Positions 1-8,562 of a stretch of 64,000 nucleotides of DNA are shown piece by piece. The notes under the pieces are model-generated. The model was not told the origin of the DNA. It saw only the letters and a list, made by a program, of their open reading frames with translations, and ran no database searches. The translations under genes and the position numbers were made by a program. The stretch's first letter is position 1. The number at the start of each line of letters is the position of its first letter. Source of the stretch: Panacibacter microcysteis (GTDB lineage: Bacteria; Bacteroidota; Bacteroidia; Chitinophagales; Chitinophagaceae); NCBI RefSeq assembly GCF_015831355.1, contig NZ_JADWYR010000001.1, positions 2,232,001-2,296,000 on the forward strand, written 5' to 3'.

Positions 1-693
1 TCAAGGGTTAAATACATTCAATCCGCAGCTTTTAAAAAACATACTGACCTCTTTGCATGGCTACAGTCTGCACATGCCGGCAGCATCAACCTTGTAAGCA
101 TTTGCGTAGGCGCATTTGTACTGGCAGAGGCCGGTATACTTGATAACAGGGAATGCACAACACATTTTCAGCTTACGCGCCGGTTACAGGAGCAGTACCC
201 GCTTGCAAAAGTTAAAGAGCATATACTTTTTACATCAGGTGAGCACATACATACCAGTGCCGGCATAGCATCAGGTATAGACCTGGTTTTACATTTGGTA
301 GAAACATTAACGGACGGCTTTTTTGCGCATAAGGTGGCCCGCGAGCTGGTTATTTATAACAGGCGCAACAGTGTGGCAACACAAATAACATCGTACTTCA
401 ATTACAGGAACCATGTACATGCAGGTATTCATCATGTGCAGGATTATATTATTGAAAATATTGCCGCAAAATTGTACCTGTACCAGCTTGCAGAACTTGC
501 AAACATGAGTGAAAGAAATTTTACAAGAATTTTCAGGAAAGAAGTTGGTATCAGCGTTATTGAATACATCAATACCATTCGGCTGGAAAAAATAAAAGAA
601 CTGATGAAAGCACCTGATCTCTCCAGGAAACAGATAGCCAGCCTTGTAGGTCTGAAAACGGAAAAACAAATACAAAGGCTGCTTAAGAAATAA
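1..693 (+). CDS. GlxA-family transcriptional regulator (AraC C-terminal domain), 5'-truncated by window edge
   Basis: The frame is open from base 1, so the gene starts outside the window. The visible N-terminal part is the end of a DJ-1/PfpI (class I amidotransferase-like) domain, with the motif ICVGAFVLAEAGIL at about residues 36-49 and AGIASGID at about 87-94. It is followed by an AraC-type double helix-turn-helix (LYQLAELANMSERNFTRIF and then a second, less canonical HTH ending at KQIQRLLKK). This arrangement is typical of GlxA-like DNA-binding regulators, in which the PfpI domain is a ligand-sensing, usually non-catalytic module. The target is unknown because the gene's other neighbours are out of view. 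A repeat copy follows 35 bp after the stop. Family identification is secure; the physiological role is not. Confidence 0.9.
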   Translation, partial: SRVKYIQSAAFKKHTDLFAWLQSAHAGSINLVSICVGAFVLAEAGILDNRECTTHFQLTRRLQEQYPLAKVKEHILFTSGEHIHTSAGIASGIDLVLHLVETLTDGFFAHKVARELVIYNRRNSVATQITSYFNYRNHVHAGIHHVQDYIIENIAAKLYLYQLAELANMSERNFTRIFRKEVGISVIEYINTIRLEKIKELMKAPDLSRKQIASLVGLKTEKQIQRLLKK

Positions 694-728
694 TGCGCCG
701 GACGCACCTTGCTGCATAATGCATTACA

Positions 729-757
729 GTACAAGTGTGCGACGCAACAAAGATGCC
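729..757 (+). repeat. Dispersed intergenic repeat, type A core, solo right-facing copy
   Basis: The core GTACAAGTGTGCGACGCAAC is followed by a shortened outer end (GATGCCA). It lies in the 194-bp spacer between the GlxA-type regulator and the M1-like gene. Confidence 0.85.
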
Positions 758-887
758 ATACAGGCTATTGCCGGGAACATAAAAAACAAAATGGTTCTTT
801 ATGCCGGTTGGCCGAAAATGTCTGTAAACAGGCCCGGTAAGTTTTGATAAGGCTGATACTTTTACATTGCTCTTATGCAATTGCCTT

Positions 888-3440
888 ATGCGAAAAAAAA
901 GATGTTTTGTAATAAATGCCCTGCTGTTTATAACCACATCATTATTGGCGCGGCAGCCGCAAACATATATAGCTGGTGATGGCATTGACGTACAGCACTA
1001 CAAGATTAATCTTGAATTTGACTGGCAAAAGATGCGGGCCAAAGCCGATGTAAAAGTGTCTTTACTTTTTACAAAACCCTTGCAAACGGTTTGCCTGGCA
1101 GCTAACAACCTGTTAATTTATGAAGTTAAAACCGGTGGCGTTAAACATCGTTTTGTAACAGATACAGCAGGCCACACTCTTATTATTCTGTTGGATAAAA
1201 TATACCAGGTTAATGATACAGTCAGCATCAGCATCACCTACGAAACATTGCACAGCAACGAGCCGGATGTAAATGCTTTGGGTGGCAGTTTTGGTAAAGG
1301 AATACGTTTTATAATCCCATCAACAGCAAGCCCGGTGCGACGCAGGCAGTTATGGTCGCAAAGTGAGTTGATGAATACTTCGTATTGGTTGCCGTGCAGT
1401 GCATCCATTGCAGATATTGCCACCACGGAAATTACCGCTACAGTAGAAAAGGGAATGATGTTTCTTGCAACCGGTGCGCTGGTAAGCAGGCGTGTGAACG
1501 ATGATGATAACTCGGTAACATTCAGCTACAAGACAACGTATCCACATCCTGCTTATTTAACAGCCTTTGCTGCAGGGGAGTACACAGCGATTAGCCAAAC
1601 AGTCAATGGTGTAACGTTATATACTTATTGTTATCCTGGTGAAGAAGCAGCGGCAAAAGCAACAACAGTAGAGCTGCCTGCCATGCTGCAATTTCTTGAA
1701 AAAGTAACAGGCTTTGCCTACCCGTACCGGCAGTATACGCAGGTAGTGGTGCAGCAATATCCCTTTCCCGGTCTTACCGGGCAGCATACTTTCAGTATTA
1801 TTTCAGACAATATGATCGATGATTACGGTACACACCTTGATTACCTGTACCTGTGGGATGGTGTTGAATGTAATGCATTGGCAAGCCAGTGGTTTGGCAA
1901 CATCATTATGCCGGCAAAAGTACAAGACATGTGGCTTGCAAAAGGGTTTGCACAATATTTTGAAGGCATGTATGTGGCCGCTGTGCATGGAATGGAGGAG
2001 TACCTGTTATGGTATCATTCATGGGAAACCGGCAATGTAATGACTGACTGGGCCGATGGTAAACGCCATCCCATAGTGCCGGCGAAAGTAGATGACGCGG
2101 AAGATTTTGTTACAGATAGTTATAGTAAATACCGCGGGGCACTGGTATTAAGAATGTTACGAGAAGAAATGGGCGATGAATTGTTTTTTAAAAGTGTTCA
2201 GCAGTTTGTGCACACTTATGCGTTCAAAACAGTTACTACAGCAGATTTCCAGCGTACAGTTGAGCGTGTTTCACAAAGAAGCTGGCAATGGTTTTTTGAC
2301 CAGTGGATATATCAAACAGGCCACCCTGTTTTTGACGTGAAAAAGTTGTATGATAAATCAGGCAGGCAACTTAGGCTGACTGTAACACAGCTACAGCAGA
2401 AGGAGAATAATGCAGCGTATGAGCAGCCTGCTTATTTCCGGGGTAATATAGAGCTTGCAATAAACGACAGCATCAGGACATTGACCCTGCTGCCACAGGA
2501 AAAAAATGTATTCGAGATACCCTTTGCTGTGCAGCCGGCCGTCATTAACCTTGATCCGGAAAATATTTGGATAAGGGAGATTAACATGCAGAAAAGCCAG
2601 GCAGAACTTGAAGCGGAATTATCGTTTGATAAACATACACTCTGCAGAAGCAATGCAATGGCTGAATTGGTTAACCTGTATAAAGATTCAACGACTACTG
2701 CAATAAGCAAACAGAAAATCATAGAGTCGCTGCAAACTGTTATCAACAGCAATGCGTACTGGCGGTTTCGGTTCAACGCTATCGGGCAGTTGCGTGCCAT
2801 ACAACCTTTGCCATACGATCAGTTTACAAAGAATATGTTGCACACACTTGTACAAAAAGAAACATCATGGGTAAAAGCAGCAGCCATCACCAGCCTTGGC
2901 ATAACAGCCGACAGTTCTTACGCTGATCTTTATATCAGCTGCTTCAGTGATACAAGTGACAGGGTGATCAGTGCAGCAGCTATTGCACTTGGACAATCAA
3001 AAAGTTCCAAAGCATTTGATGCACTTCTTAAACTAAAAGATAAGCCATCATGGAAAAGCCAGAGCCTGATGCATTGCCTGGCTGGTCTGGCACAACTGGG
3101 TGATGAACGCGGATCTGATATTGCAATTGAGGCATTGAAAGATAATCATTCGCCACGATGGTTTTTGGGCAATGCGTGGGACTATCCTTTTGTAGCGGTA
3201 CAAACGCTGGTTGCGCTGGGCAAAACAGGTAAAGCCTACGATATACTGGCTGAGAGAATCCTGGAAGCATCAGAAGAACATGATATCAGTACTACTTTGC
3301 TCAACCTGCAGTTGATCATGATGCTCAATGATCCAAAAACAGGGGAAATAATTACAGCATTGGAAAAAGTGTACAACGATAACGAAGAAGTACTGCTGAT
3401 GTTAAAGCAATACACACAACAATTATCCGCAAACAAATAG
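888..3440 (+). CDS. M1 aminopeptidase-like protein with ablated zinc site, HEAT-like C-terminus
   Basis: Secreted or periplasmic protein of 850 residues. The ATG at 888 gives a clean signal peptide (MRKKRCFVINALLFITTSLLA); an in-frame TTG 21 bp earlier is less plausible. Residues ~30-450 follow the M1 (gluzincin) fold: ASQWFGN, MWLAKGFAQYFEG and YRGALVLRML match the family core. The catalytic residues are gone. The HExxH position reads N329-A-L-A-S333, and the glutamate ligand 19 residues later is K352 (WLAKGFA instead of WLNEGFA). The GxMEN-type exopeptidase motif is replaced by GLTGQHT. Residues ~600-850 look like helical HEAT-type repeats. It should therefore be a non-catalytic relative, perhaps a binding or scaffold protein. 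First gene of a tight three-gene operon (10-bp gap to the DinB-like gene). Confidence 0.88.
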   Translation: MRKKRCFVINALLFITTSLLARQPQTYIAGDGIDVQHYKINLEFDWQKMRAKADVKVSLLFTKPLQTVCLAANNLLIYEVKTGGVKHRFVTDTAGHTLIILLDKIYQVNDTVSISITYETLHSNEPDVNALGGSFGKGIRFIIPSTASPVRRRQLWSQSELMNTSYWLPCSASIADIATTEITATVEKGMMFLATGALVSRRVNDDDNSVTFSYKTTYPHPAYLTAFAAGEYTAISQTVNGVTLYTYCYPGEEAAAKATTVELPAMLQFLEKVTGFAYPYRQYTQVVVQQYPFPGLTGQHTFSIISDNMIDDYGTHLDYLYLWDGVECNALASQWFGNIIMPAKVQDMWLAKGFAQYFEGMYVAAVHGMEEYLLWYHSWETGNVMTDWADGKRHPIVPAKVDDAEDFVTDSYSKYRGALVLRMLREEMGDELFFKSVQQFVHTYAFKTVTTADFQRTVERVSQRSWQWFFDQWIYQTGHPVFDVKKLYDKSGRQLRLTVTQLQQKENNAAYEQPAYFRGNIELAINDSIRTLTLLPQEKNVFEIPFAVQPAVINLDPENIWIREINMQKSQAELEAELSFDKHTLCRSNAMAELVNLYKDSTTTAISKQKIIESLQTVINSNAYWRFRFNAIGQLRAIQPLPYDQFTKNMLHTLVQKETSWVKAAAITSLGITADSSYADLYISCFSDTSDRVISAAAIALGQSKSSKAFDALLKLKDKPSWKSQSLMHCLAGLAQLGDERGSDIAIEALKDNHSPRWFLGNAWDYPFVAVQTLVALGKTGKAYDILAERILEASEEHDISTTLLNLQLIMMLNDPKTGEIITALEKVYNDNEEVLLMLKQYTQQLSANK

Positions 3441-3450
3441 AATCAACGAT

Positions 3451-3969
3451 ATGAAAAGGAGCGAAATCATTTTGCCTGCTTACTTCGACAGGTATATCAA
3501 CCAAACTGATGATGTAACCGTTGAAGAAGCATTGCTCATAAGCCTGCAGGAATTACAGCTACTACCTGTTGAAGAATGGAAAGCCATAGGTAATGCGGTA
3601 TATGCACCGGGCAAATGGACGATCAAAGATATTCTGCAGCACCTGGTAGACACAGAAAGAGTATTCTCCTACAGGGCATTGTCCTTTGCGAGAGGCGAAA
3701 AAGACGTGCGCTCTTTCGATGAAAACAATTATGCCTCTATGGCCAATGCCGGGCGCAGAAGCCTGGAAGAATTGATAGAGGAAGCAATTGGTGTAAGAAA
3801 AGCAACCATGCTGCTGTTCAGCAGTTTTGATAAAGACATGTTATCAAAAGCAGGCGTGGGTTTCAAAGGTGAATACACGGTGCATGCTATTGGCTTTATC
3901 ATCGCCGGCCACCAGCGGTGGCACTGGAATATTATCAAAGAAAGATATTATAGCCTTCACCGGGCGTAA
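3451..3969 (+). CDS. DinB-family protein (DinB_2 four-helix bundle)
   Basis: This 172-residue protein has the DinB/YfiT-like signature GKWTIKDILQHLVDTERVF near residues 55-72 and AGHQRWHWNII near 152-162. H64, H154 and H158 are in the positions expected for the three-histidine metal site of this fold. Members include thiol-dependent transferases and many uncharacterised proteins; the substrate cannot be deduced. It starts 10 bp after the M1-like gene and ends 7 bp before the next start, so the three genes are probably co-transcribed. The family call is secure, the function open. Confidence 0.88.
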   Translation: MKRSEIILPAYFDRYINQTDDVTVEEALLISLQELQLLPVEEWKAIGNAVYAPGKWTIKDILQHLVDTERVFSYRALSFARGEKDVRSFDENNYASMANAGRRSLEELIEEAIGVRKATMLLFSSFDKDMLSKAGVGFKGEYTVHAIGFIIAGHQRWHWNIIKERYYSLHRA

Positions 3970-3976
3970 CGAAACA

Positions 3977-4519
3977 ATGCAATTTAATACCAGCAAAAAT
4001 TTAAATTGCAGTTCTATGCCACATGAAATCCTCTTCTCAGAAAAGCAACGTTTTACCCAATGGTGGTTATGGCTGTTACTGATCGGTATAAATGGTGCAA
4101 CCTTGTGGCGTATAATAAAGCCGTTGCAGAACGGCACCGCACCCGCAAGCTACACAGGTATTATTTTGTCAATCACCATTTCTTTGCTGGTACTGCTGTT
4201 GTTTTTGCTATTCCGGCTCGATACGGAAATTCGTGAAGATGGCGTATATGTGCGCTTCTTTCCGCTGCATATAAAATTCAAATGCTATAGCTGGTCATCC
4301 ATATCCCGGTTGTATGTAAGAAAGTATGCGCCGCTGAAAGAATTTGGCGGCTGGGGAGTGCGTTATGGTTCTAATGGAAAAGCATACAATATTTCCGGAA
4401 ATGATGGCTTGCAGATAGAATTTACCAATGGTAAAAACCTGCTTATCGGTACCCAAAAACCAGCCGAGCTGTCGGCAGTACTACTCCGGAACGGCCAGTT
4501 CATTTACAGTGCCAGGTAA
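3977..4519 (+). CDS. Two-helix membrane protein with PH-like cytoplasmic domain
   Basis: The ATG at 3977 (180 residues) follows the DinB stop by 7 bp; an alternative ATG at 4016 would remove 13 residues. There are two hydrophobic segments, roughly residues 30-50 (WWLWLLLIGINGATLW) and 58-80 (YTGIILSITISLLVLLLFLLF). The soluble tail of about 100 residues is rich in beta-strand pattern (FPLHIKFKCYSWSSISRLYVRKYAPL, ISGNDGLQIEFTNGKNLLIGTQKP). It resembles small bacterial PH-like membrane proteins, but I do not recognise a named family. The ORF stays open 150 bp upstream, but that part overlaps the DinB-like gene and is not credible. Confidence 0.75.
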   Translation: MQFNTSKNLNCSSMPHEILFSEKQRFTQWWLWLLLIGINGATLWRIIKPLQNGTAPASYTGIILSITISLLVLLLFLLFRLDTEIREDGVYVRFFPLHIKFKCYSWSSISRLYVRKYAPLKEFGGWGVRYGSNGKAYNISGNDGLQIEFTNGKNLLIGTQKPAELSAVLLRNGQFIYSAR

Positions 4520-4558
4520 GTATAATGGTCCGGGCAGTATTGCTGCTATGAAGCTGTT

Positions 4559-4578
4559 GTTGCGTCGCACTCTTGTAC
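4559..4578 (-). repeat. Dispersed intergenic repeat, type A core, solo left-facing copy
   Basis: On the plus strand it reads GTTGCGTCGCACTCTTGTAC, 39 bp downstream of the membrane protein stop. TATGCTGCCATACC follows about 20 bp later and may be a decayed inner arm. Confidence 0.85.
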
Positions 4579-4713
4579 TTACAGTTCATTATTCGGCATA
4601 TGCTGCCATACCTTGCATACACACGCCTGTACCTGCCCCTCCTTCGTACCGCATACATCATCGCTTTTTTGTTTACCAAAGTTGTTCCGTAACTTCCGGT
4701 AAAAACTTACCAT

Positions 4714-5532
4714 ATGAAAAAATGGATACTCTGTTCCGCACTTTTTGCAAGCACATCAATATTACACGCACAGGAAATTGGCGTACAGTTATACACTTTC
4801 CGTAACCAGTTTAAGAATGATGTAAAGGGCACCATACAACTCATCAGCAGTATGGGTATAAAAGAGCTGGAAGGCGGCGGTACTTATGGTATGGATAGAA
4901 ACGCCTACAAACAATTGCTGGAGGCAAACGGTTTAAAGATGGTGAGTGTAGGTGCAGACTATGAGCAACTACAAAAAGATCCCCAGGCAATTATAGAGGA
5001 AGCAAAATTCTTTGGTGCAAAATACATCATGTGTGCATGGATACCGCATGACGGTGCATTCGGTATAGAAAATGCAAAAAAGGCCATAGAGGTTTTCAAT
5101 ACCGCCGGAAAATTATTCAGCGAAAATGGGCTTACATTTTGTTACCATCCACACGGCTATGAGTTCAGGCCATACAATGATGGAACAGTATTCGACGCAA
5201 TGATGACAGGTACAAACCCCTTGTATGTAAGCTACGAGATGGATGTGTACTGGGTAAAGAATGCCGGTCAAGATCCTGTTGCGCTGCTCAATAAATACCC
5301 CGGCCGCTTTAAACTGCTGCATTTAAAAGACAGGAAACCGGGTACGCCCGATAACAACGATGGTGAGCAGGATGTGGAAACCAATGTAACGCTTGGTAGC
5401 GGAGATGTAAATATTGCAGGCGTTATGAAGGCCGCAAAACAAACAGGCGTGGCGCACTATTTTATAGAAGATGAAAGCAGCCGCTGCGTGCAGCAAGTGC
5501 CCGAAAGTTTGAAGTATTTGAAAAGCTTATAA
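4714..5532 (+). CDS. Secreted sugar phosphate isomerase/epimerase-like TIM barrel
   Basis: The 272-residue protein begins with a signal peptide (MKKWILCSALFASTSILHAQ). The mature part is an AP-endonuclease-2/xylose-isomerase-like TIM barrel: EIGVQLYTFRNQF at the first strand, GIKELEGGG, TFCYHPHGYEF, VSYEMDVYWV, FKLLHLKDRK and the final VAHYFIEDES are the metal-site strands of the superfamily (H, E, D and H residues conserved). Exported members are common in Bacteroidota, often alongside Gfo/Idh/MocA and DUF1080 proteins that act on oxidised sugars. The substrate is unknown. TAACTTCCG about 30 bp upstream fits a minus-7 box. A strong hairpin terminator begins 7 bp after the stop. Confidence 0.87.
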   Translation: MKKWILCSALFASTSILHAQEIGVQLYTFRNQFKNDVKGTIQLISSMGIKELEGGGTYGMDRNAYKQLLEANGLKMVSVGADYEQLQKDPQAIIEEAKFFGAKYIMCAWIPHDGAFGIENAKKAIEVFNTAGKLFSENGLTFCYHPHGYEFRPYNDGTVFDAMMTGTNPLYVSYEMDVYWVKNAGQDPVALLNKYPGRFKLLHLKDRKPGTPDNNDGEQDVETNVTLGSGDVNIAGVMKAAKQTGVAHYFIEDESSRCVQQVPESLKYLKSL

Positions 5533-5538
5533 AATAGA

Positions 5539-5574
5539 AAACCGGCGATGTTGTTCAGCATCGCCGGTTTTTTT
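5539..5574 (+). terminator. Rho-independent terminator
   Basis: A perfect 12-bp stem AAACCGGCGATG / CATCGCCGGTTT with an 8-nt loop is followed by a T run, directly after the isomerase stop. Confidence 0.92.
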
Positions 5575-5641
5575 GTTAAACATTCTGCGCAAACCGGCAG
5601 CGGTTGTTGTAATTTAAAACAACCTTTAAAGCTTAATTACA

Positions 5642-6121
5642 ATGACTGCTACCATCCTGCTGAGCATACTCCTGTTTTATGGCATACTCGTCGTGGTAAA
5701 TATTCCGGCACCTTTTGTAGGGCTGGAGTTTGATAGTGATAATAAGCCATCATTATGGTATGCGCCGCCGGGTTTTGTTATTCCCATCGTATGGTTTGTG
5801 TTGTTTACTTTGCTTGGCATTGCGCGATATAAATTGGTTAGTCAGCAGCTACCAGATTACCAGTGGTGGTTGTTTGTGCTGGCATTTTTATGTGCTGCCT
5901 ATGCTTACTATACACTTGGCCTGGCAAAACTTACCCATATTTCGGCGTTGTGGTTTGGTCTTATCGGGAACATCATTGTTATACTTTTTGCGGTTTTGGT
6001 AGTTGTAAAACTGCTACCTGTCTCAAAAACTGCTGCGTTGCTTACCGTGCCCGTAATCTTGTGGACGGCTTATGCAAGCCTTATTGTATTGGGTGAAATG
6101 AAACAGCAAAGACTCATATAG
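5642..6121 (+). CDS. TspO/MBR-family membrane protein
   Basis: The 159-residue protein has five hydrophobic segments. The TspO signature is visible at about residues 35-62: KPSLWYAPPGFVIPIVWFV corresponds to the KPSWxPPxxxFxxVW region of TspO, and the last helix (ILWTAYASLIVLGEM) fits the family's fifth helix. TspO homologues bind porphyrins or tetrapyrroles and have been linked to photo-oxidative or redox signalling. This copy is somewhat divergent: the region after the first helix (IPAPFVGLEFDSDN) is longer than usual. It stands alone between a terminator and a damaged small gene. Confidence 0.82.
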   Translation: MTATILLSILLFYGILVVVNIPAPFVGLEFDSDNKPSLWYAPPGFVIPIVWFVLFTLLGIARYKLVSQQLPDYQWWLFVLAFLCAAYAYYTLGLAKLTHISALWFGLIGNIIVILFAVLVVVKLLPVSKTAALLTVPVILWTAYASLIVLGEMKQQRLI

Positions 6122-6202
6122 TAAAGGATCTTTATTCTTTTATACTTTGCACAAGGCGTATTTTTGTGGAGATCATCAACATATTTTCAACCCAACTTAA
6201 TT

Positions 6203-6467
6203 ATGCTGCTTAAACTATTATACCCTACAGTACTTTTATGTCTTATAGCGTTTATTGCTATTTGTTATGTTGGACAGGATTGCACCACCCGGACCGTGCG
6301 TTATCGGTTTGGGAGAAGTAGCTTTTTTTGCTCTGCTTATCATATCTGCCATACTTATAGTAAAAAATATTTATATCACCTTTGCCCGCGATAAAAGATA
6401 TGTCGCCGTTGTATTTGCTCATATTATTTTTATGATTGTTGTGTGCATTGCTTCAAAAAGTATATAG
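6203..6467 (+). pseudogene. Small three-helix membrane protein gene, apparently frameshifted
   Basis: The ATG at 6203 opens a frame encoding MLLKLLYPTVLLCLIAFIAICYV, a convincing first transmembrane helix, then turns into a low-quality Arg/Ser/Tyr-rich tail. From about 6290 a different frame carries VIGLGEVAFFALLIISAIL and VVFAHIIFMIVVCIA, two further good helices, ending at 6467. Joining the two frames near 6270-6300 gives a sensible ~85-residue three-helix protein. Either the gene is broken or there is a one-base sequencing error. No named family recognised. Confidence 0.4.
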
Positions 6468-6534
6468 TTCAGCAATGTGGTGCATTACCACGGTCGCTCA
6501 AACCACATCGCCAAAGCTGCTATAATAGCCAACC

Positions 6535-6565
6535 GCACAAGTGAATGACACAACCGGCGATGCCA
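6535..6565 (+). repeat. Dispersed intergenic repeat, type B core, solo right-facing copy
   Basis: It reads GCACAAGTGAATGACACAAC and then the full outer end CGGCGATGCCA. It sits in the 187-bp spacer ahead of typA, about 65 bp upstream of the putative minus-7 box. Confidence 0.85.
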
Positions 6566-6629
6566 CCTGCACTACAGCCCGTAACATAATATTCACGCCG
6601 TTTTTAGCCGCTATCCCGTTGTAAATACG

Positions 6630-6637
6630 TACCTTCG
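6630..6637 (+). promoter_or_regulatory. Putative typA promoter minus-7 box
   Basis: TACCTTCG followed by CGG, 18 bp before the typA ATG, matches the TAnnTTTG-like minus-7 element of Bacteroidota. No convincing TTTG minus-33 box was seen. Confidence 0.45.
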
Positions 6638-6654
6638 CGGCCTGAAAATTTTAT

Positions 6655-8466
6655 ATGGAAATAAGGAACATTGCTATTATTGCACACGTTGACCATGGAA
6701 AAACTACCCTGGTAGATAAAATATTACACGCTACCAAGGTGTTTCGTGAGAACCAGGAAACAGGCGAGCTGATCATGGACAGCAACGACCTGGAGCGGGA
6801 ACGTGGCATTACCATCTTTAGTAAAAACGCAGCCGTTACCTATAAAGGCGTTAAAATAAACGTGATCGATACCCCGGGCCACAGTGACTTTGGCGGTGAA
6901 GTAGAACGTGTATTGAAAATGGCCGATGGCGTAATCTTACTGGTAGATGCCTTCGAAGGCCCTATGCCACAGACACGTTTTGTGTTGCAAAAAGCACTAC
7001 AACTCAACCTGAAACCGATCGTAGTGATCAATAAGGTAGACAAACCAAACTGCCGCCCCGATGAAGTACACGAGGCGGTATTTGAACTTTTCTTCAACCT
7101 CGATGCTACCGAAGAGCAGCTCGATTTTCCTACTTACTACGGCAGTGGTAAAAATGGCTGGTTCAACGATAAAAATGAACAATGCGAGGATATTACCCCA
7201 TTGCTGGATGGCATTGTAAAACATGTGCCACCGCCACAGGTAAATGAAGGTCCGCTGCAGATGCAGATCACTTCTTTGGATTATTCTTCTTTCCTTGGTC
7301 GTATTGCCATTGGTAAAGTTGGCCGCGGCACTATAAAGGAAAACCAGCCAATCGCGTTAATGCAGGCTGATGGAACCATCAAAAAATTAAAGGTTAGAGA
7401 ACTCTACGTGTTTGAAGGCATGGGCAAGAAAAGAGTAACAGAAGTTATTGCCGGTGACCTTTGTGCCGTGGTTGGCCTGGAAGATTTCAATATCGGCGAT
7501 ACCATTGCCGATGCAGAAAATCCTGAAGCACTGCCACTCATTAGTGTAGATGAGCCTACCATGAGCATGATGTTTGGCATCAACAACTCACCTTTCTTTG
7601 GTAAAGATGGCAAGTTTGTAACAAGCCGTCACCTGCGCGACCGCCTGATGAAAGAAACAGAAAAGAACCTTGCATTGCGTGTGGAAGACACAGATAGTGC
7701 AGACAGCTTCCTCGTATATGGCCGCGGTATTCTTCACCTGGGTATATTGGTAGAAACCATGCGCCGCGAAGGATATGAACTTACTGTTGGTCAGCCACAG
7801 GTACTGGTAAAGATCATTGATGGCAAAAAATGCGAGCCTTACGAAAACCTGGTGGTAGATGTACCTGCAGAGTTTAGCGGTAAGGTAATCGACCTTGTTA
7901 CACAACGCAAAGGCGAGATGCATGTAATGGAAACAAAAGGAGAGATGCAGCACCTGGAGTTTGAAATACCTTCAAGAGGGCTTATCGGTCTGCGTTCCAA
8001 TATGCTTACCGCCACAGCCGGCGAAGCTGTAATGGCGCATACGTTCAACGAATACAAACCATGGAAAGGCGTAATACCGGGCAGGAACAACGGTGTATTG
8101 TTGTCAAAGAACCAGGCTACCACAACTGCTTATTCTATTGATAAACTGCAGGACAGGGGTTCTTTCTTTGTAGACCCGGGTGAAGATGTGTATGCAGGCC
8201 AGATCATTGCCGAGCACATTAAACCAGGCGACCTGGTGGTAAACGCAACAGAAGGTAAAAAATTAACCAACCACCGTGCCAGCGGCAGTGATGATTCTGT
8301 ACGCATCGTTCCTAAAATACTGATGACGCTTGAAGAATGTATGGAATACATACAGCAGGATGAATGTATTGAAGTAACGCCAAAGAATATTCGTCTGCGC
8401 AAAGTAATTCTTGATGAAGAAGAGCGCAAGAAAGTAGCCAAAAGCATGAAAGCCGAAATGGCATAA
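6655..8466 (+). CDS. typA: Translational GTPase TypA/BipA
   Basis: At 603 residues it has full family length. G-domain motifs: AHVDHGKT (G1, residues 10-17), RGIT (G2), DTPGH (G3), NKVD (G4). Then come domain II, an EF-G-like domain III (ESILxFGRGxLHLGIL-type segment: DSFLVYGRGILHLGILVETMRREG), domain V (PYENLVVDVPAEFSGKVIDLVTQRKGEM) and the BipA-specific C-terminal domain (GRNNGVLLSKNQATTTAYSI). TypA is a ribosome-associated GTPase needed for 50S assembly or translation under stress and cold. Monocistronic: promoter-like box upstream, terminator 19 bp downstream. Confidence 0.98.
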   Translation: MEIRNIAIIAHVDHGKTTLVDKILHATKVFRENQETGELIMDSNDLERERGITIFSKNAAVTYKGVKINVIDTPGHSDFGGEVERVLKMADGVILLVDAFEGPMPQTRFVLQKALQLNLKPIVVINKVDKPNCRPDEVHEAVFELFFNLDATEEQLDFPTYYGSGKNGWFNDKNEQCEDITPLLDGIVKHVPPPQVNEGPLQMQITSLDYSSFLGRIAIGKVGRGTIKENQPIALMQADGTIKKLKVRELYVFEGMGKKRVTEVIAGDLCAVVGLEDFNIGDTIADAENPEALPLISVDEPTMSMMFGINNSPFFGKDGKFVTSRHLRDRLMKETEKNLALRVEDTDSADSFLVYGRGILHLGILVETMRREGYELTVGQPQVLVKIIDGKKCEPYENLVVDVPAEFSGKVIDLVTQRKGEMHVMETKGEMQHLEFEIPSRGLIGLRSNMLTATAGEAVMAHTFNEYKPWKGVIPGRNNGVLLSKNQATTTAYSIDKLQDRGSFFVDPGEDVYAGQIIAEHIKPGDLVVNATEGKKLTNHRASGSDDSVRIVPKILMTLEECMEYIQQDECIEVTPKNIRLRKVILDEEERKKVAKSMKAEMA

Positions 8467-8484
8467 CACATAGAGATATTTTAC

Positions 8485-8514
8485 AAAGCCGTTGAATTTT
8501 CAGCGGCTTTTTTT
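8485..8514 (+). terminator. Rho-independent terminator of typA
   Basis: A stem of about 10 bp with one G-U pair (AAAGCCGTTG / CAGCGGCTTT) and a short AT loop precedes a T run. Confidence 0.88.
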
Positions 8515-8562
8515 ATGGGCTATATTGCTAAATTGGTGTGTGTTACCGGCAATGTTTTTTCA

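Noticed and set aside
867-887. TTG start of the M1-like gene 21 bp upstream
   Set aside because: It would put extra hydrophilic residues before a clean signal peptide; ATG 888 is better.
3827-3976. Upstream extension of the PH-like membrane protein frame
   Set aside because: It lies entirely inside the DinB-like gene in another frame.
5539-5574. Hairpin with CATCGCCGG as a repeat copy
   Set aside because: It resembles the GGCGATG outer end, but it is a perfect terminator hairpin with a T run and lacks the GTACAAG core.
5548-6002. Short overlapping ORFs around tspO in other frames
   Set aside because: They are shadows of the TspO gene, whose own frame has clear family motifs.
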